From Thiocystis violacea (GTDB taxonomy: Bacteria; Pseudomonadota; Gammaproteobacteria; Chromatiales; Chromatiaceae), in the NCBI RefSeq assembly GCF_016583565.1, contig NZ_NRRF01000003.1, forward strand, positions 62,001 to 126,000: DNA of 64,000 nucleotides, given 5' to 3'. The position numbers and the translations under genes were made by a program. The notes under the pieces were generated by a model, which saw only the letters and a program-made list of their open reading frames with translations, did not search any database and had not been told where the DNA came from. Every line of letters begins with the position of its first letter. Position 1 is the stretch's first letter. Positions 53,866 through 61,993 of the stretch are shown here, piece after piece.

Positions 53866-54999
53866 ATGACCGACCCCACGACCCGTCTCGCCCCCTGCCA
53901 GCCGCCAGAACTCGCCATCATCGTACCAACGTACCGGGAGGTCGACTCGGTCGAAGAGCTGTCGCGGCGGGTCGCGGAGGTGCTGGAAGGCGTCGCCTGG
54001 GAGCTGATCTTCGTCGATGACGATTCGCCCGACGGCACGGCCGAGCGCGCTCGCGCCCTGGCCCGCACGGACGCGCGTATCCGCGTGATTCAGCGCATCG
54101 GCCGGCGCGGTCTCTCCTCGGCCTGCATCGAGGGGATGCTCGCCACTTCGGCGCCCTTTCTCGCCGTGATGGACGGCGACCTGCAGCACGACGAGCAGCT
54201 CTTGCCGCGCATGCTCGCAGCCATCAAGGCGGAGGAGTTGGATATCGTCGTCGGCAGCCGCTACGTCGCGGGCGGCGACGTGGGCACCTGGAATGCCCGG
54301 CGCCAGTCGATGAGCCGGCTCGCGACCCGGATCGGCCAGATCCTCATCCGCGTGGAGCTGCAAGACCCCATGAGCGGCTTCTTCATGGTCCGGGCGGACG
54401 TCGTCAGGGCGTGCGTGCGACGCCTCACGGGCGTCGGCTTCAAGATCCTGCTGGACATCTTCTCGGCGGCCGAGCAGCCGCTGCGCTTCAAGGAGCTACC
54501 TTTCAGCTTCCGCCAGCGCCATGCCGGCAGCAGCAAGCTGGACAACGCGGTGCTCTGGGAGTACCTGCTGATGCTGACGCAAAAACTCATCGGCCCACTG
54601 ATCCCGGTGCGCTTCATCGCCTTTTCGCTCATCGGCGCACTGGGCGTCTTCGTTCACATGGCGGTCCTCTGGCCGATGCTGCATTGGCTGGGCAACGAGG
54701 CCTTTCTGCTCGGCCAAAGCACGGCGACCCTGGTCGCCATGACCAGCAACTTCTTCCTCAACAACATCCTGACCTACCGCGACATGCGGCTGCGCGGACG
54801 CCAGCTCCTCTGGGGCTGGCTCAGCTTCGTGGCGACCTGCAGCGTCGGCGCGCTCGCCAACGTCGGCATCGCCGACTACCTCTTCCAAGAGGGACACTCC
54901 AGCTGGTTCCTCTCGGCCTTGGCTGGAATCCTGGTCGGCGCTGTCTGGAACTATGCGGTGACGGCGGTCTACACCTGGAAACGGCCAAAGACGGCGTGA
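53866..54999 (+). CDS. polyprenyl-phosphate glycosyltransferase, GT2-GtrA fusion (DPM1-like)
   Basis: A 377-residue fusion. Residues 10-240 are a GT2 domain with PTYREVDSVEELSRRV, FVDDDSPDGTAE and the metal-binding VMDGDLQHDEQLLP. Residues 250-375 hold a GtrA-like four-helix domain (FIAFSLIGALGVFVHMAVL, NNILTYRDMRLRG). The combination is typical of dolichyl-phosphate-mannose-synthase-like enzymes that load a sugar onto undecaprenyl phosphate and help flip it. It pairs functionally with the divergent GT39 gene. Confidence 0.9.
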   Translation: MTDPTTRLAPCQPPELAIIVPTYREVDSVEELSRRVAEVLEGVAWELIFVDDDSPDGTAERARALARTDARIRVIQRIGRRGLSSACIEGMLATSAPFLAVMDGDLQHDEQLLPRMLAAIKAEELDIVVGSRYVAGGDVGTWNARRQSMSRLATRIGQILIRVELQDPMSGFFMVRADVVRACVRRLTGVGFKILLDIFSAAEQPLRFKELPFSFRQRHAGSSKLDNAVLWEYLLMLTQKLIGPLIPVRFIAFSLIGALGVFVHMAVLWPMLHWLGNEAFLLGQSTATLVAMTSNFFLNNILTYRDMRLRGRQLLWGWLSFVATCSVGALANVGIADYLFQEGHSSWFLSALAGILVGAVWNYAVTAVYTWKRPKTA

Positions 55000-55021
55000 G
55001 GGCGGGCGGATGGGCGTCGAT

Positions 55022-56521
55022 TCAGGAGGCGACGACGACCTGGTTGCGCCCGGAGCGCTTGGCGTCGTAGAGCGAGCGATCGGCGGCCCGCACCAGGTCG
55101 AGGGGTTCGTCGAACCGATGCTCGCCGTCCATGTGCGAAGCGAGACCGATCGAGGTCGTGATGCGAAAGCGCGCGCCTGACTCACCGGCGTGCAGCGTCT
55201 CCTCGACAGCGGTGCGCAGCCGCTCGAACACCTTGAGCGCCGCCTCCACGCCATGCCCCGGCAGCAGGACGACGAACTCCTCGCCGCCATAGCGCATGAT
55301 GTGGTCACGCTCGCGCAGATTCTTCTTGAGCACGCCGGCCACCTTGACCAGCACGGTGTCGCCAACCACATGCCCCTGGGTATCGTTGACCTGCTTGAAG
55401 TGGTCCAGGTCGATGAAACCGAGGGTCAGGGGCCAGGCGTTGTCGATGGCGAGCGCGAACTCGACGTCCAGCACCTGATCGAAGTGCCGCCGATTGTGCA
55501 GCCCCGTCAGGGCGTCATGGATGGCGGCCTTCTGCAGCAGCTCGGCCGCTTGCTCCATCTCGATCACGCGCTGATGGTGCTCGGCGGCCTGGTGGATCAG
55601 CCGCAGATTGCGGGTCGCCAGGATCTCGCGCGCCTGGTCGATCAAGCCGGCCGCCATCTCCGCGGACAGCACTTCGAGATCGAAGACCCCGCCCAGCTCT
55701 GGGAGCGCGATGAGGATGCCCTCGACGAGCACCTCCACTGCATCCGGCCCCAACCCCAGCCAGTCATTGGCGGAGCGTACGACCGCCTCCATGGCGCCCT
55801 CGCCCCCGTCCGAGAGGACGAATTCAGCGAGCTGACCGGCAACCGCGATCGGATGAATGAAGCGTTTTTGCTCCGCATCGAGCGTGCTGTCGTCCGGATC
55901 GTGCACGGCGACCGCCGTCATGGCGAGACGCTCTGGCACGCCCCAATGACGCATCAGCCAGGCCCCCGCTTCGCCGTGGTCGCAGCCCAGGGTGTCGCGC
56001 TCCAGCTTCAGGAATGCGTCGTGCGAGTCGTACTGCTCGATGAGCGGGGCATAGCGTTCCGGCAGGGCGGCATAGAGGGCCAGGATGCCGAGGTCCTGGA
56101 GCAAGGCGGCGAGATAGAGTTCATCGAGAGAGCCGAGCCCGATCCGCTCACCGAGCATGCGGCTCGCCAGGGCCGACACCACCGCCCGCTTCCAGACCCG
56201 CTGCAGGTACCGCTGTCGCCCATTCGAGGCGCGATAGAGGTCGGACAGGGTGAAGCTCAGGGCCATGGTCATGGTCGAGTTGAGCCCGAGGAGCATGACG
56301 GCCTGGTGCAGGTTGGTCGTGGTCCTGCGCTGGGCATAGAGCGGCGAGTTGCAGACGCGGAGCATCCGGCTGGAGAGGGCGGGATCCTTCGCCAGGAGCC
56401 CGGCGAGCACGCCGATGTTCACATCGGGATCGCGCCCCATCTCGAGGATGCGCACCGCGACTCCCGGCAGTGTCGGTAGGTTCGGGCAATACGCCAGGGC
56501 GTTACGGACGTCGGGGGTCAT
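55022..56521 (-). CDS. HDOD-GGDEF diguanylate cyclase
   Basis: A 499-residue soluble protein. Residues 12-210 are an HDOD domain (LPGVAVRILEM, LAKDPALSSRMLRVCNSPLY, QAVMLLGLNSTMTMAL) and the C-terminal 165 residues are a GGDEF domain with active site YGGEEFVVLL. An inhibitory RxxD (RERD) lies five residues before it. HDOD is a non-catalytic signalling module; here it likely regulates cyclase activity. ATG 56521 is preferred over a GTG nine bases earlier. Convergent with the GT2 gene. Confidence 0.93.
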   Translation of the reverse strand: MTPDVRNALAYCPNLPTLPGVAVRILEMGRDPDVNIGVLAGLLAKDPALSSRMLRVCNSPLYAQRRTTTNLHQAVMLLGLNSTMTMALSFTLSDLYRASNGRQRYLQRVWKRAVVSALASRMLGERIGLGSLDELYLAALLQDLGILALYAALPERYAPLIEQYDSHDAFLKLERDTLGCDHGEAGAWLMRHWGVPERLAMTAVAVHDPDDSTLDAEQKRFIHPIAVAGQLAEFVLSDGGEGAMEAVVRSANDWLGLGPDAVEVLVEGILIALPELGGVFDLEVLSAEMAAGLIDQAREILATRNLRLIHQAAEHHQRVIEMEQAAELLQKAAIHDALTGLHNRRHFDQVLDVEFALAIDNAWPLTLGFIDLDHFKQVNDTQGHVVGDTVLVKVAGVLKKNLRERDHIMRYGGEEFVVLLPGHGVEAALKVFERLRTAVEETLHAGESGARFRITTSIGLASHMDGEHRFDEPLDLVRAADRSLYDAKRSGRNQVVVAS

Positions 56522-56904
56522 CCCAGCCACTTCCCGTGCTCATGGCCGGACGCGACCGTCCCAAGGGTCGGGACGGCCTGGCACGATCGAGCGGACGCGC
56601 GTGAGTGCGCACGCGGACGCATGAAAGGTCGGTATCGGTGCAAAATGGTCACCCTAGCCTCTACCCGTCTCGAGTATTCGAGACCACGCGATACCCCAGG
56701 TGGGGCGCGTTCAATCCGGGCTGCGCCGCCGCATGACCGGCAGAAGGGGCGATAGACTGCCGGCAACGACCCTGTGACAGCCCTGCATGAGGCTCGATCA
56801 TACCCGGTGGATGCAGGCCCCGACAGCCTTAATTGGGGGCCGGCACCCGGGATGCCAGGCACCCTGGAAGACAGCGGCCCTCGCGGACCGCGGTGGACAG
56901 CACA
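56522..56904. other. intergenic region between yceI and the HDOD-GGDEF gene
   Basis: About 383 bases with no supported gene. It should include the promoter of the minus-strand HDOD-GGDEF gene. I see no clear terminator for the upstream yceI-like gene and no repeat. Confidence 0.35.
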
Positions 56905-57507
56905 TCACTTGGCAGCGGCCGATGCCTCCACGAAGGTGACGACGAAGGTGACGGGCACGGCCTCGCTGATGCTCGCCAAGCCAGCGATCTCGCGCAGCTT
57001 CTCCACGCTATCGCTGAGTCCGAATTTGGACGCATCCACGATCAGCGGCTTGGTGGTGGCAACCATGAGCGTGCCCGGGTCCAGCTTGGCCGCCATCACC
57101 GAGAGCGTCATCGGCTGCTCCGCGCCGTGCAGCAGCAGGGTGCCTTCCGCGCTGACTCGGGCGACCTCACCGACCTTGAGGTCGGCGAGGAGCTTCGGGT
57201 CGATCTTGGCCTTGATCTGCGCCTCCTTGTAGTCTGTCGTGTCGAAGAGGATCTCGCGCATCCGCTCGTTGCGGATCGGCACCAGGGTCTCGACACTGTC
57301 GAGCATGAGCCCGACCATCACCTGCCCATCGGGGTCGATGCGACCATGCATCTGCGTGAAGCTGTTGTTCTCGGCGACATCCTTGGACTTGATGGTGACA
57401 TAGGTGACAGCGGAGCGCTCAGGATCCAGACTCCAGTCGGCGAGCGCGGGGGCCGCGGCCAGGGCCGCGATCAGCATCAGGGATAGGGACAGGGTCGATT
57501 TACGCAT
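56905..57507 (-). CDS. YceI family periplasmic protein
   Basis: A 200-residue exported lipocalin-like protein. The start ATG 57507 has GGAGGAG just upstream. The Sec signal peptide (LSLSLMLIAALAAAPALA) is cleaved before DWSLDPERSAVTYVTIKS. The family features GRIDPDGQVMVGLMLDSVET and RNERMREILFDTTDYKEAQIKAK follow. YceI proteins bind isoprenoid or amphiphilic ligands in the periplasm; the ligand here is unknown. Confidence 0.92.
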   Translation of the reverse strand: MRKSTLSLSLMLIAALAAAPALADWSLDPERSAVTYVTIKSKDVAENNSFTQMHGRIDPDGQVMVGLMLDSVETLVPIRNERMREILFDTTDYKEAQIKAKIDPKLLADLKVGEVARVSAEGTLLLHGAEQPMTLSVMAAKLDPGTLMVATTKPLIVDASKFGLSDSVEKLREIAGLASISEAVPVTFVVTFVEASAAAK

Positions 57508-57689
57508 GGTCTCCTCCGTTCGGCGGTTGATCATCGGGTTCTTGCGAAGCGTCGAGGTTGGCGCCTGTCGGCGAGTCGTTCGCCCTGCCGCGTGATCCGC
57601 GTCGGCAACCAATCCGCGTCAACAACTTGGAACCGAAATCCAGAGAAACAAGCGGTCCGGAACCGAACCGCGAGCTGCGAGAGAGCCAG

Positions 57690-58280
57690 ATGCACCGCAT
57701 TCAGATCGCCCCTCCTCATTGGCTGGACGCCTTCATCAGCGCACGCGAGACGCCCCTCGCCAGCGACCAGGCGCGGATGCGGCTGGTCCTCGATCTCACC
57801 CGCGAGCACATCCGCAACGGCTCTGGCGGCCCCTTCGGCGCGGCGCTCTTCGATGCCCAGAGCGGCGCGCTGATCGGGGTCGGGGTCAATCTGGTGGTTG
57901 CGTCCCGCTGCTCGATCGCCCATGCGGAGATGGTCGCGATCGCCGGCGCCCAACAGCGGCTGGGCGCCTATGACCTCAGTCGGGTGGTCGCTGGCGGCTG
58001 TGTCATCTATAGCAGCGCCGAGCCCTGCGCCATGTGCCTGGGCGCGCTACCCTGGTCGGGCGTCGAGCGGCTGGTGTGCGCGGCGCGCGACGAGGATGCA
58101 CGCGCGGCAGGCTTCGACGAAGGGCACAAGCCCTGGGACTGGATCGAGGGCTACCGCCGCCGTGGGATCGAGGTGACGCGTGATGTCCTGCGCGAGGACG
58201 CCATCGCCCTTCTCCAGGCCTATGCCGCGGCCGGCGGCGAGATCTATGGTCCGGCCGACCGGGGCGGGAAGCCGGGCTGA
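57690..58280 (+). CDS. nucleoside deaminase (cytidine deaminase fold, GuaD/TadA-like)
   Basis: A 196-residue enzyme from ATG 57690, which has GAGAG upstream. Zinc-site motifs are SIAHAEMVAIAGAQ (His and catalytic Glu) and SSAEPCAMCLGALPWSG (two Cys). Length and the C-terminal EGYRRRGIEVTRDVL segment fit guanine- or general nucleoside-deaminase members better than the tRNA deaminase TadA. The last 37 bases overlap the convergent gene's 3' end. Confidence 0.88.
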   Translation: MHRIQIAPPHWLDAFISARETPLASDQARMRLVLDLTREHIRNGSGGPFGAALFDAQSGALIGVGVNLVVASRCSIAHAEMVAIAGAQQRLGAYDLSRVVAGGCVIYSSAEPCAMCLGALPWSGVERLVCAARDEDARAAGFDEGHKPWDWIEGYRRRGIEVTRDVLREDAIALLQAYAAAGGEIYGPADRGGKPG

Positions 58281-58660
58281 TCCGCGGAATCCGGCGGCAG
58301 GATGATCATCCGCTCGACGTCGGCGAGCCGGATCTGGCGGCCGTCGAGGGTCACGAGCCGGCGCCCCTGGATGCTGCCACGACGCACGCGATAGGTCGTG
58401 AGCTGCCCGGTGTTGGCGTTGACCACCTGGACCTGCACCACTTCCCGCTCTTGCCGCCAGCCCTGCAAGAGGCCCAGGACACTGCCGAGGGCCATCGCGG
58501 CCACGACGATGGCGGCCGCCAAGCGGATCGCCCCGCGCGGGACGAGTGGCGGGCGCGCCGGCTCCAAGCCGCGAGCAACGCGATCCCGATGCCAGCGCGC
58601 GCGCAGCACGCCATAGGCACCGAGTACCACCAACAGGGTCAGCAGGAGTTTTCCGATCAT
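58244..58660 (-). CDS. conserved membrane protein of unknown function
   Basis: A 138-residue protein with an N-terminal helix (IGKLLLTLLVVLGAYGVL), a basic loop, and a second helix (AIRLAAAIVVAAMALGSVLGLL). The C-terminal 70 residues are soluble and rich in beta-strand pattern (VVQVQVVNANTGQLTTYRV, LVTLDGRQIRLADVERMIIL). I do not recognise a named family. It converges with and overlaps the deaminase gene by 37 bases. Confidence 0.65.
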   Translation of the reverse strand: MIGKLLLTLLVVLGAYGVLRARWHRDRVARGLEPARPPLVPRGAIRLAAAIVVAAMALGSVLGLLQGWRQEREVVQVQVVNANTGQLTTYRVRRGSIQGRRLVTLDGRQIRLADVERMIILPPDSADQPGFPPRSAGP

Positions 58661-58787
58661 GGCGAGCCCGCCTTACAGGAATGCCGTCCAGCGCCGAAGC
58701 GATGCCCACGCCTGGGTTGCGGCGCCGCGAGCGGTGGACTTACCATCCCTCAATCTCGACGGGGTCATCCGCGAACGCCCAAGAGTC

Positions 58788-59495
58788 ATGTACCATCCAT
58801 TGTCCACCTTTTTTCTCGCGTTCGCCCTGCTCGTGAGCGCCTGCACGGAGCCGGCGCCACCGACTCTGAGCCTCTACAGCGCCGTGCATACGGGCGACCT
58901 GGATCAGGTGATGCGTCACCTCTACTGGGATACGGACGTCAATCAAGCGGACGTCAATGGCGACTACCCGCTCCATGTCGCCGCGCGCGATGGCCGGGTG
59001 CGCATCGCCCGCGAGCTGGTGGAGCATGGTGCTGATCCGCAGACCCGCGACGCCGCTGGCCAGACGGCGATGCGCGTCGCCCTGACCAACGGCAGGACGC
59101 AGGTCGCGCAGATGCTGATCGAGCACGGGGCGGCGCTCGACGCCCAGGCGATGCTCGCCGAGCTGGTCGAGGCTGGCGTCGCCGACCGGGATAGCTTCGC
59201 GCTGCTGTTGCGCCGCGGTGCGAGCCTGAACCAGCGTGATGCCGGGGGCCGCACGCTGCTGCACCTCGCCATCGCGGCGGGCCAGCTGGACACGGTGGCG
59301 CGCCTCATCATGCTGGGCGCCGACGTGAGCGAGCCCAGCGCACAGGGGCAACGCCCTCTGACGCTCGCCCTGGAGCTGGCGAGTCGCGGAGGCAAGGACA
59401 GTCGCGACATCGTCGATCTGCTCGAGCGCAACGGCGCGGCGCGCGGACAGGTCGGCGCCACCTCATCACCCGAGACACAGGGGAAACCAGAATGA
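58788..59495 (+). CDS. ankyrin-repeat lipoprotein
   Basis: A 235-residue protein from ATG 58788. The N-terminus FFLAFALLVSAC is a lipoprotein signal with Cys at about residue 19, so it is likely anchored in an envelope membrane. At least four ankyrin repeats follow (DYPLHVAARDGRVRIARELVEHGAD, AGQTAMRVALTNGRTQVAQMLIEHGA, GRTLLHLAIAAGQLDTVARLIMLGAD). It is coupled by a 4-base overlap to a small conserved gene. Partner unknown. Confidence 0.85.
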   Translation: MYHPLSTFFLAFALLVSACTEPAPPTLSLYSAVHTGDLDQVMRHLYWDTDVNQADVNGDYPLHVAARDGRVRIARELVEHGADPQTRDAAGQTAMRVALTNGRTQVAQMLIEHGAALDAQAMLAELVEAGVADRDSFALLLRRGASLNQRDAGGRTLLHLAIAAGQLDTVARLIMLGADVSEPSAQGQRPLTLALELASRGGKDSRDIVDLLERNGAARGQVGATSSPETQGKPE

Positions 59496-59785
59496 CCGAA
59501 AAGGTCGAAGACCTGACCGTCACTTACACGGAAGACGGCATCGAAACCACGAAGGAGCTGGACAAGGTCATCCTGTCCAAGGGGAGTTGGACGACCATCC
59601 TCTTCCGCTACCAGGATTGGGACCGCGCCAAGGGCGAATACGGCCCGGAGCGCTACACCATCCGTCGCTATCAAAAACGCGCGGGCGAGTACCGCCAGCA
59701 GTCCAAATTCAACATTTCCAGCCGGGCGCAGGCGCAATCCCTGGTCGAGGCACTGCAAGGCTGGCTGGATGCCGATACCGACTGA
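59492..59785 (+). CDS. small conserved protein of unknown function, coupled to the ankyrin lipoprotein
   Basis: A 97-residue acidic soluble protein. A clear start overlaps the ankyrin gene stop. The centre is rich in aromatic and basic residues (SKGSWTTILFRYQDWDRAKGEYGPERYTIRRYQKR), and the end (SSRAQAQSLVEALQGWLDADTD) looks helical. No family is recognised. Translational coupling suggests it works with the ankyrin protein. Confidence 0.65.
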   Translation: MTEKVEDLTVTYTEDGIETTKELDKVILSKGSWTTILFRYQDWDRAKGEYGPERYTIRRYQKRAGEYRQQSKFNISSRAQAQSLVEALQGWLDADTD

Positions 59786-59833
59786 TGCGTCGGTAGGGTG
59801 CGGGGCCGGGCACGCCCGTGGAGCTGGCGCCGC

Positions 59834-60571
59834 GTGACGCCTGACTTGGGCGAATCCCTTTTCGTCTCCGACCTGCATCTGGCCCCGGAGCGTCCCGCAA
59901 CCATTGCGCTCTTCCTGCGCTTCCTCGCCGGGCGGGCGCGCCCGGCGCGGCAGCTCTTCATCCTCGGCGACCTCTTCGAGACCTGGATCGGCGACGATGA
60001 CGACACGGCCGCCTATGTGGAGGTACGCCGGGCGCTGCGCGCACTCACGCAATCCGGCACGCGCTGCGCCTTGATGCGCGGCAATCGTGACTTCCTGCTC
60101 GGCCGCGCCTTCTGTCAAGACACGGGCTGCACGCTGCTGCGCGACCCCAGCCTCCACCACTTCGGCGGCGAACGGACGCTGCTCATGCATGGCGACCTGC
60201 TCTGCACGGACGACCTCGCCTATCAGCGCTTTCGGCGACGGATCCGCAACCCCCTGGTGACCTGGCTCTTCCAACGCAAGTCACTCGCCAGCCGGCGCGC
60301 CATCGCCGCCGACTATCGCCGCAAGAGCGGCGCCGCGACCTCGGCCAAGTCCAAAAACATCATGGACGTCAACCCGAGCACGGTCGCCGACTACCTCCGC
60401 CGCTTCCGAGCCACGCGGCTGATCCACGGGCACACCCACAGACCGGACGAGCACCAGCTCATGCTGGCGGCAACCAGTGCCCGCCGGACGGTGCTCGCCG
60501 AGTGGCACGAGGATCGCGGTGAGGTCCTGGTCCACCGGGCGGGTCACTGGCATCGCGAAGGCGCCGACTAG
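59834..60571 (+). CDS. lpxH: UDP-2,3-diacylglucosamine diphosphatase LpxH
   Basis: A 245-residue peripheral membrane hydrolase in lipid A synthesis. The metallophosphatase motifs are VSDLHL, FILGDLFETWIGDDDD, LMRGNRDFLLG, LMHGDLLCTDD and LIHGHTHRP. A GTG at 59834 with GGAG 10 bases upstream gives a length close to E. coli LpxH (240); an ATG further upstream at 59798 would add 12 residues without similarity. Confidence 0.94.
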   Translation: MTPDLGESLFVSDLHLAPERPATIALFLRFLAGRARPARQLFILGDLFETWIGDDDDTAAYVEVRRALRALTQSGTRCALMRGNRDFLLGRAFCQDTGCTLLRDPSLHHFGGERTLLMHGDLLCTDDLAYQRFRRRIRNPLVTWLFQRKSLASRRAIAADYRRKSGAATSAKSKNIMDVNPSTVADYLRRFRATRLIHGHTHRPDEHQLMLAATSARRTVLAEWHEDRGEVLVHRAGHWHREGAD

Positions 60572-61031
60572 GCGCCTGTCCGACGGCCGACGCCGGTAAA
60601 GACGCTCACCGCCTCCGCACGCAACGCTGCGGCCGTGTGACAAGCGCGTGTCGCAGAGGTGAGACGTCGCAGCAAATAATAGCCATTTCAAATCAATAGC
60701 TTCCCGACGAGCGGCCATCATTGGCCGACGAATGGCGCGCTGCGCAGCCGGCGCGACTGCCCACGAATCCCTCCTTTAGTCCTTATTTCTCCATCGATTG
60801 AAAAGCACTCATGCCACGGCGGCTCAAGTGCTACCCCTCGCCTCAGCATCGCTCGGCACGATAGCTGCTTTATCAAGATCAGACAGCGGGGATGGACTCT
60901 CTGCCGAATCGAATCGGATCCGGAGTTCCCGAGCCAATCGTTCTTGGCTTTATCAGGGATCGATCCATCTCAGCACGCGACTCGATCGACGCGACGCGAA
61001 GATCGAAGCGACCAGAATCACGGATAAGCCG
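60572..61031. other. intergenic region upstream of the PEP-CTERM-type gene
   Basis: About 460 bases, more AT-rich than the surroundings, with a candidate sigma-54 promoter at 60854-60870. No gene is supported; the in-frame extension upstream of 61032 is not protein-like. Confidence 0.45.
60854..60870 (+). promoter_or_regulatory. candidate sigma-54 (-24/-12) promoter
   Basis: CGGCACGATAGCTGCTT matches TGGCACRN4TTGCW at most positions and has the required GG-N10-GC spacing. Transcription would start near 60880, giving a leader of about 150 bases to the PEP-CTERM-type gene. Confidence 0.5.
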
Positions 61032-61760
61032 ATGAACAAGCGAATGTATGCAGTGATCGTGGCCCTGTCACTTGTGGCGGGCGTCGCGCCGAACGCCTTC
61101 GGCGCGACCATCACCTTCTCCAAGCAAGCCGGCACCATCGCGAGTGTCTCCGAGGTCAGAGACTTCAGGACGAACGGAGCCATGATGGATGGGATGCAGG
61201 TGACGGCCTACTTCTCCGCGTCCGGAGCCGCGGCGGAGACCTCCGAGGTTCTGAGCTGGGCGGACATCGACGCGGTCTCGGGCGGCGTGAGCGGAGCCGG
61301 CTGGTCCCTTCGGCAGAGCGGCGACACCTTCGACGCCTCATGGACATTGAACATGAATGGCACCGCCACCGCCTCCATCACCAGGCTGGTGATCGACGCG
61401 GGGACGGGCAACTCCGTCTTCGATTTGACGCGCCCAAGCATGGGCACCTCCGGATCCTCGCAGGGCAGAACCTTCTCGCTGGGAGAAGGCCAACGCCGGG
61501 GGCTCTCTGTCACCTACTCGGACCTGGTGGCGCTGGACGGTCAATCACCAGTGGGCGACCTCTACCGCAGGCTGACCATCGACTTCCAGGACGGCGCGCT
61601 CTTCGGTCCTGGGCAGAGCCTGAGCTTTCTGGCGGATACCGACAACATCCTCACCCAGAGCGCGATGATGGCGCCAGTTCCGATCCCAGCCGCCGCCTGG
61701 CTCTTCGGTTCGGGACTGCTGGGGCTCATCATGGTACGCCGCGGAGGGCGTCAGTCCTGA
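61032..61760 (+). CDS. PEP-CTERM-type (VPxxPAAWLFGSG) exported protein
   Basis: A 242-residue exported protein. The Sec signal peptide (MYAVIVALSLVAGVAPNAFG) is followed by a beta-strand-rich body with little Cys and many Gly, Ser and Thr residues. The C-terminus VPIPAAAWLFGSGLLGLIMVRRGGRQS carries the sorting-signal layout of a short motif, a hydrophobic helix and a basic end, recognised by exosortase-type systems. It lies behind a candidate sigma-54 promoter. The body matches no domain I recognise; a role in biofilm or exopolysaccharide matrix is typical for the class. Confidence 0.82.
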   Translation: MNKRMYAVIVALSLVAGVAPNAFGATITFSKQAGTIASVSEVRDFRTNGAMMDGMQVTAYFSASGAAAETSEVLSWADIDAVSGGVSGAGWSLRQSGDTFDASWTLNMNGTATASITRLVIDAGTGNSVFDLTRPSMGTSGSSQGRTFSLGEGQRRGLSVTYSDLVALDGQSPVGDLYRRLTIDFQDGALFGPGQSLSFLADTDNILTQSAMMAPVPIPAAAWLFGSGLLGLIMVRRGGRQS

Positions 61761-61921
61761 CTGATCTGACTTGAAGCCCGAACGAAGGCCCGGATGCATT
61801 CGCGGCGGGCTCGCTTCTCGAGCTGGCCGAGCAGGACGTCGCTCAGACGCGAATGGACTGCGATCCGCCGGCACTGGCATCTTGACCGCAACCCGCTGGA
61901 CGGCATGACCGCGACGCAACG

Positions 61922-61950
61922 AAAAAGGCGCAGCCAAGCTGCGCCTTTTT
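61922..61950. terminator. bidirectional intrinsic terminator
   Basis: AAAAAGGCGCAGC and GCTGCGCCTTTTT form a 13-bp perfect stem around CAA, with A-run and T-run at the outer ends. It lies 44 bases beyond the hppA stop (minus strand) and also after the PEP-CTERM-type gene (plus strand). Confidence 0.92.
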
Positions 61951-61993
61951 CATTGGTCCGGGCCTGCTTGCCCGGAGCCTCATCCACGCCGGA

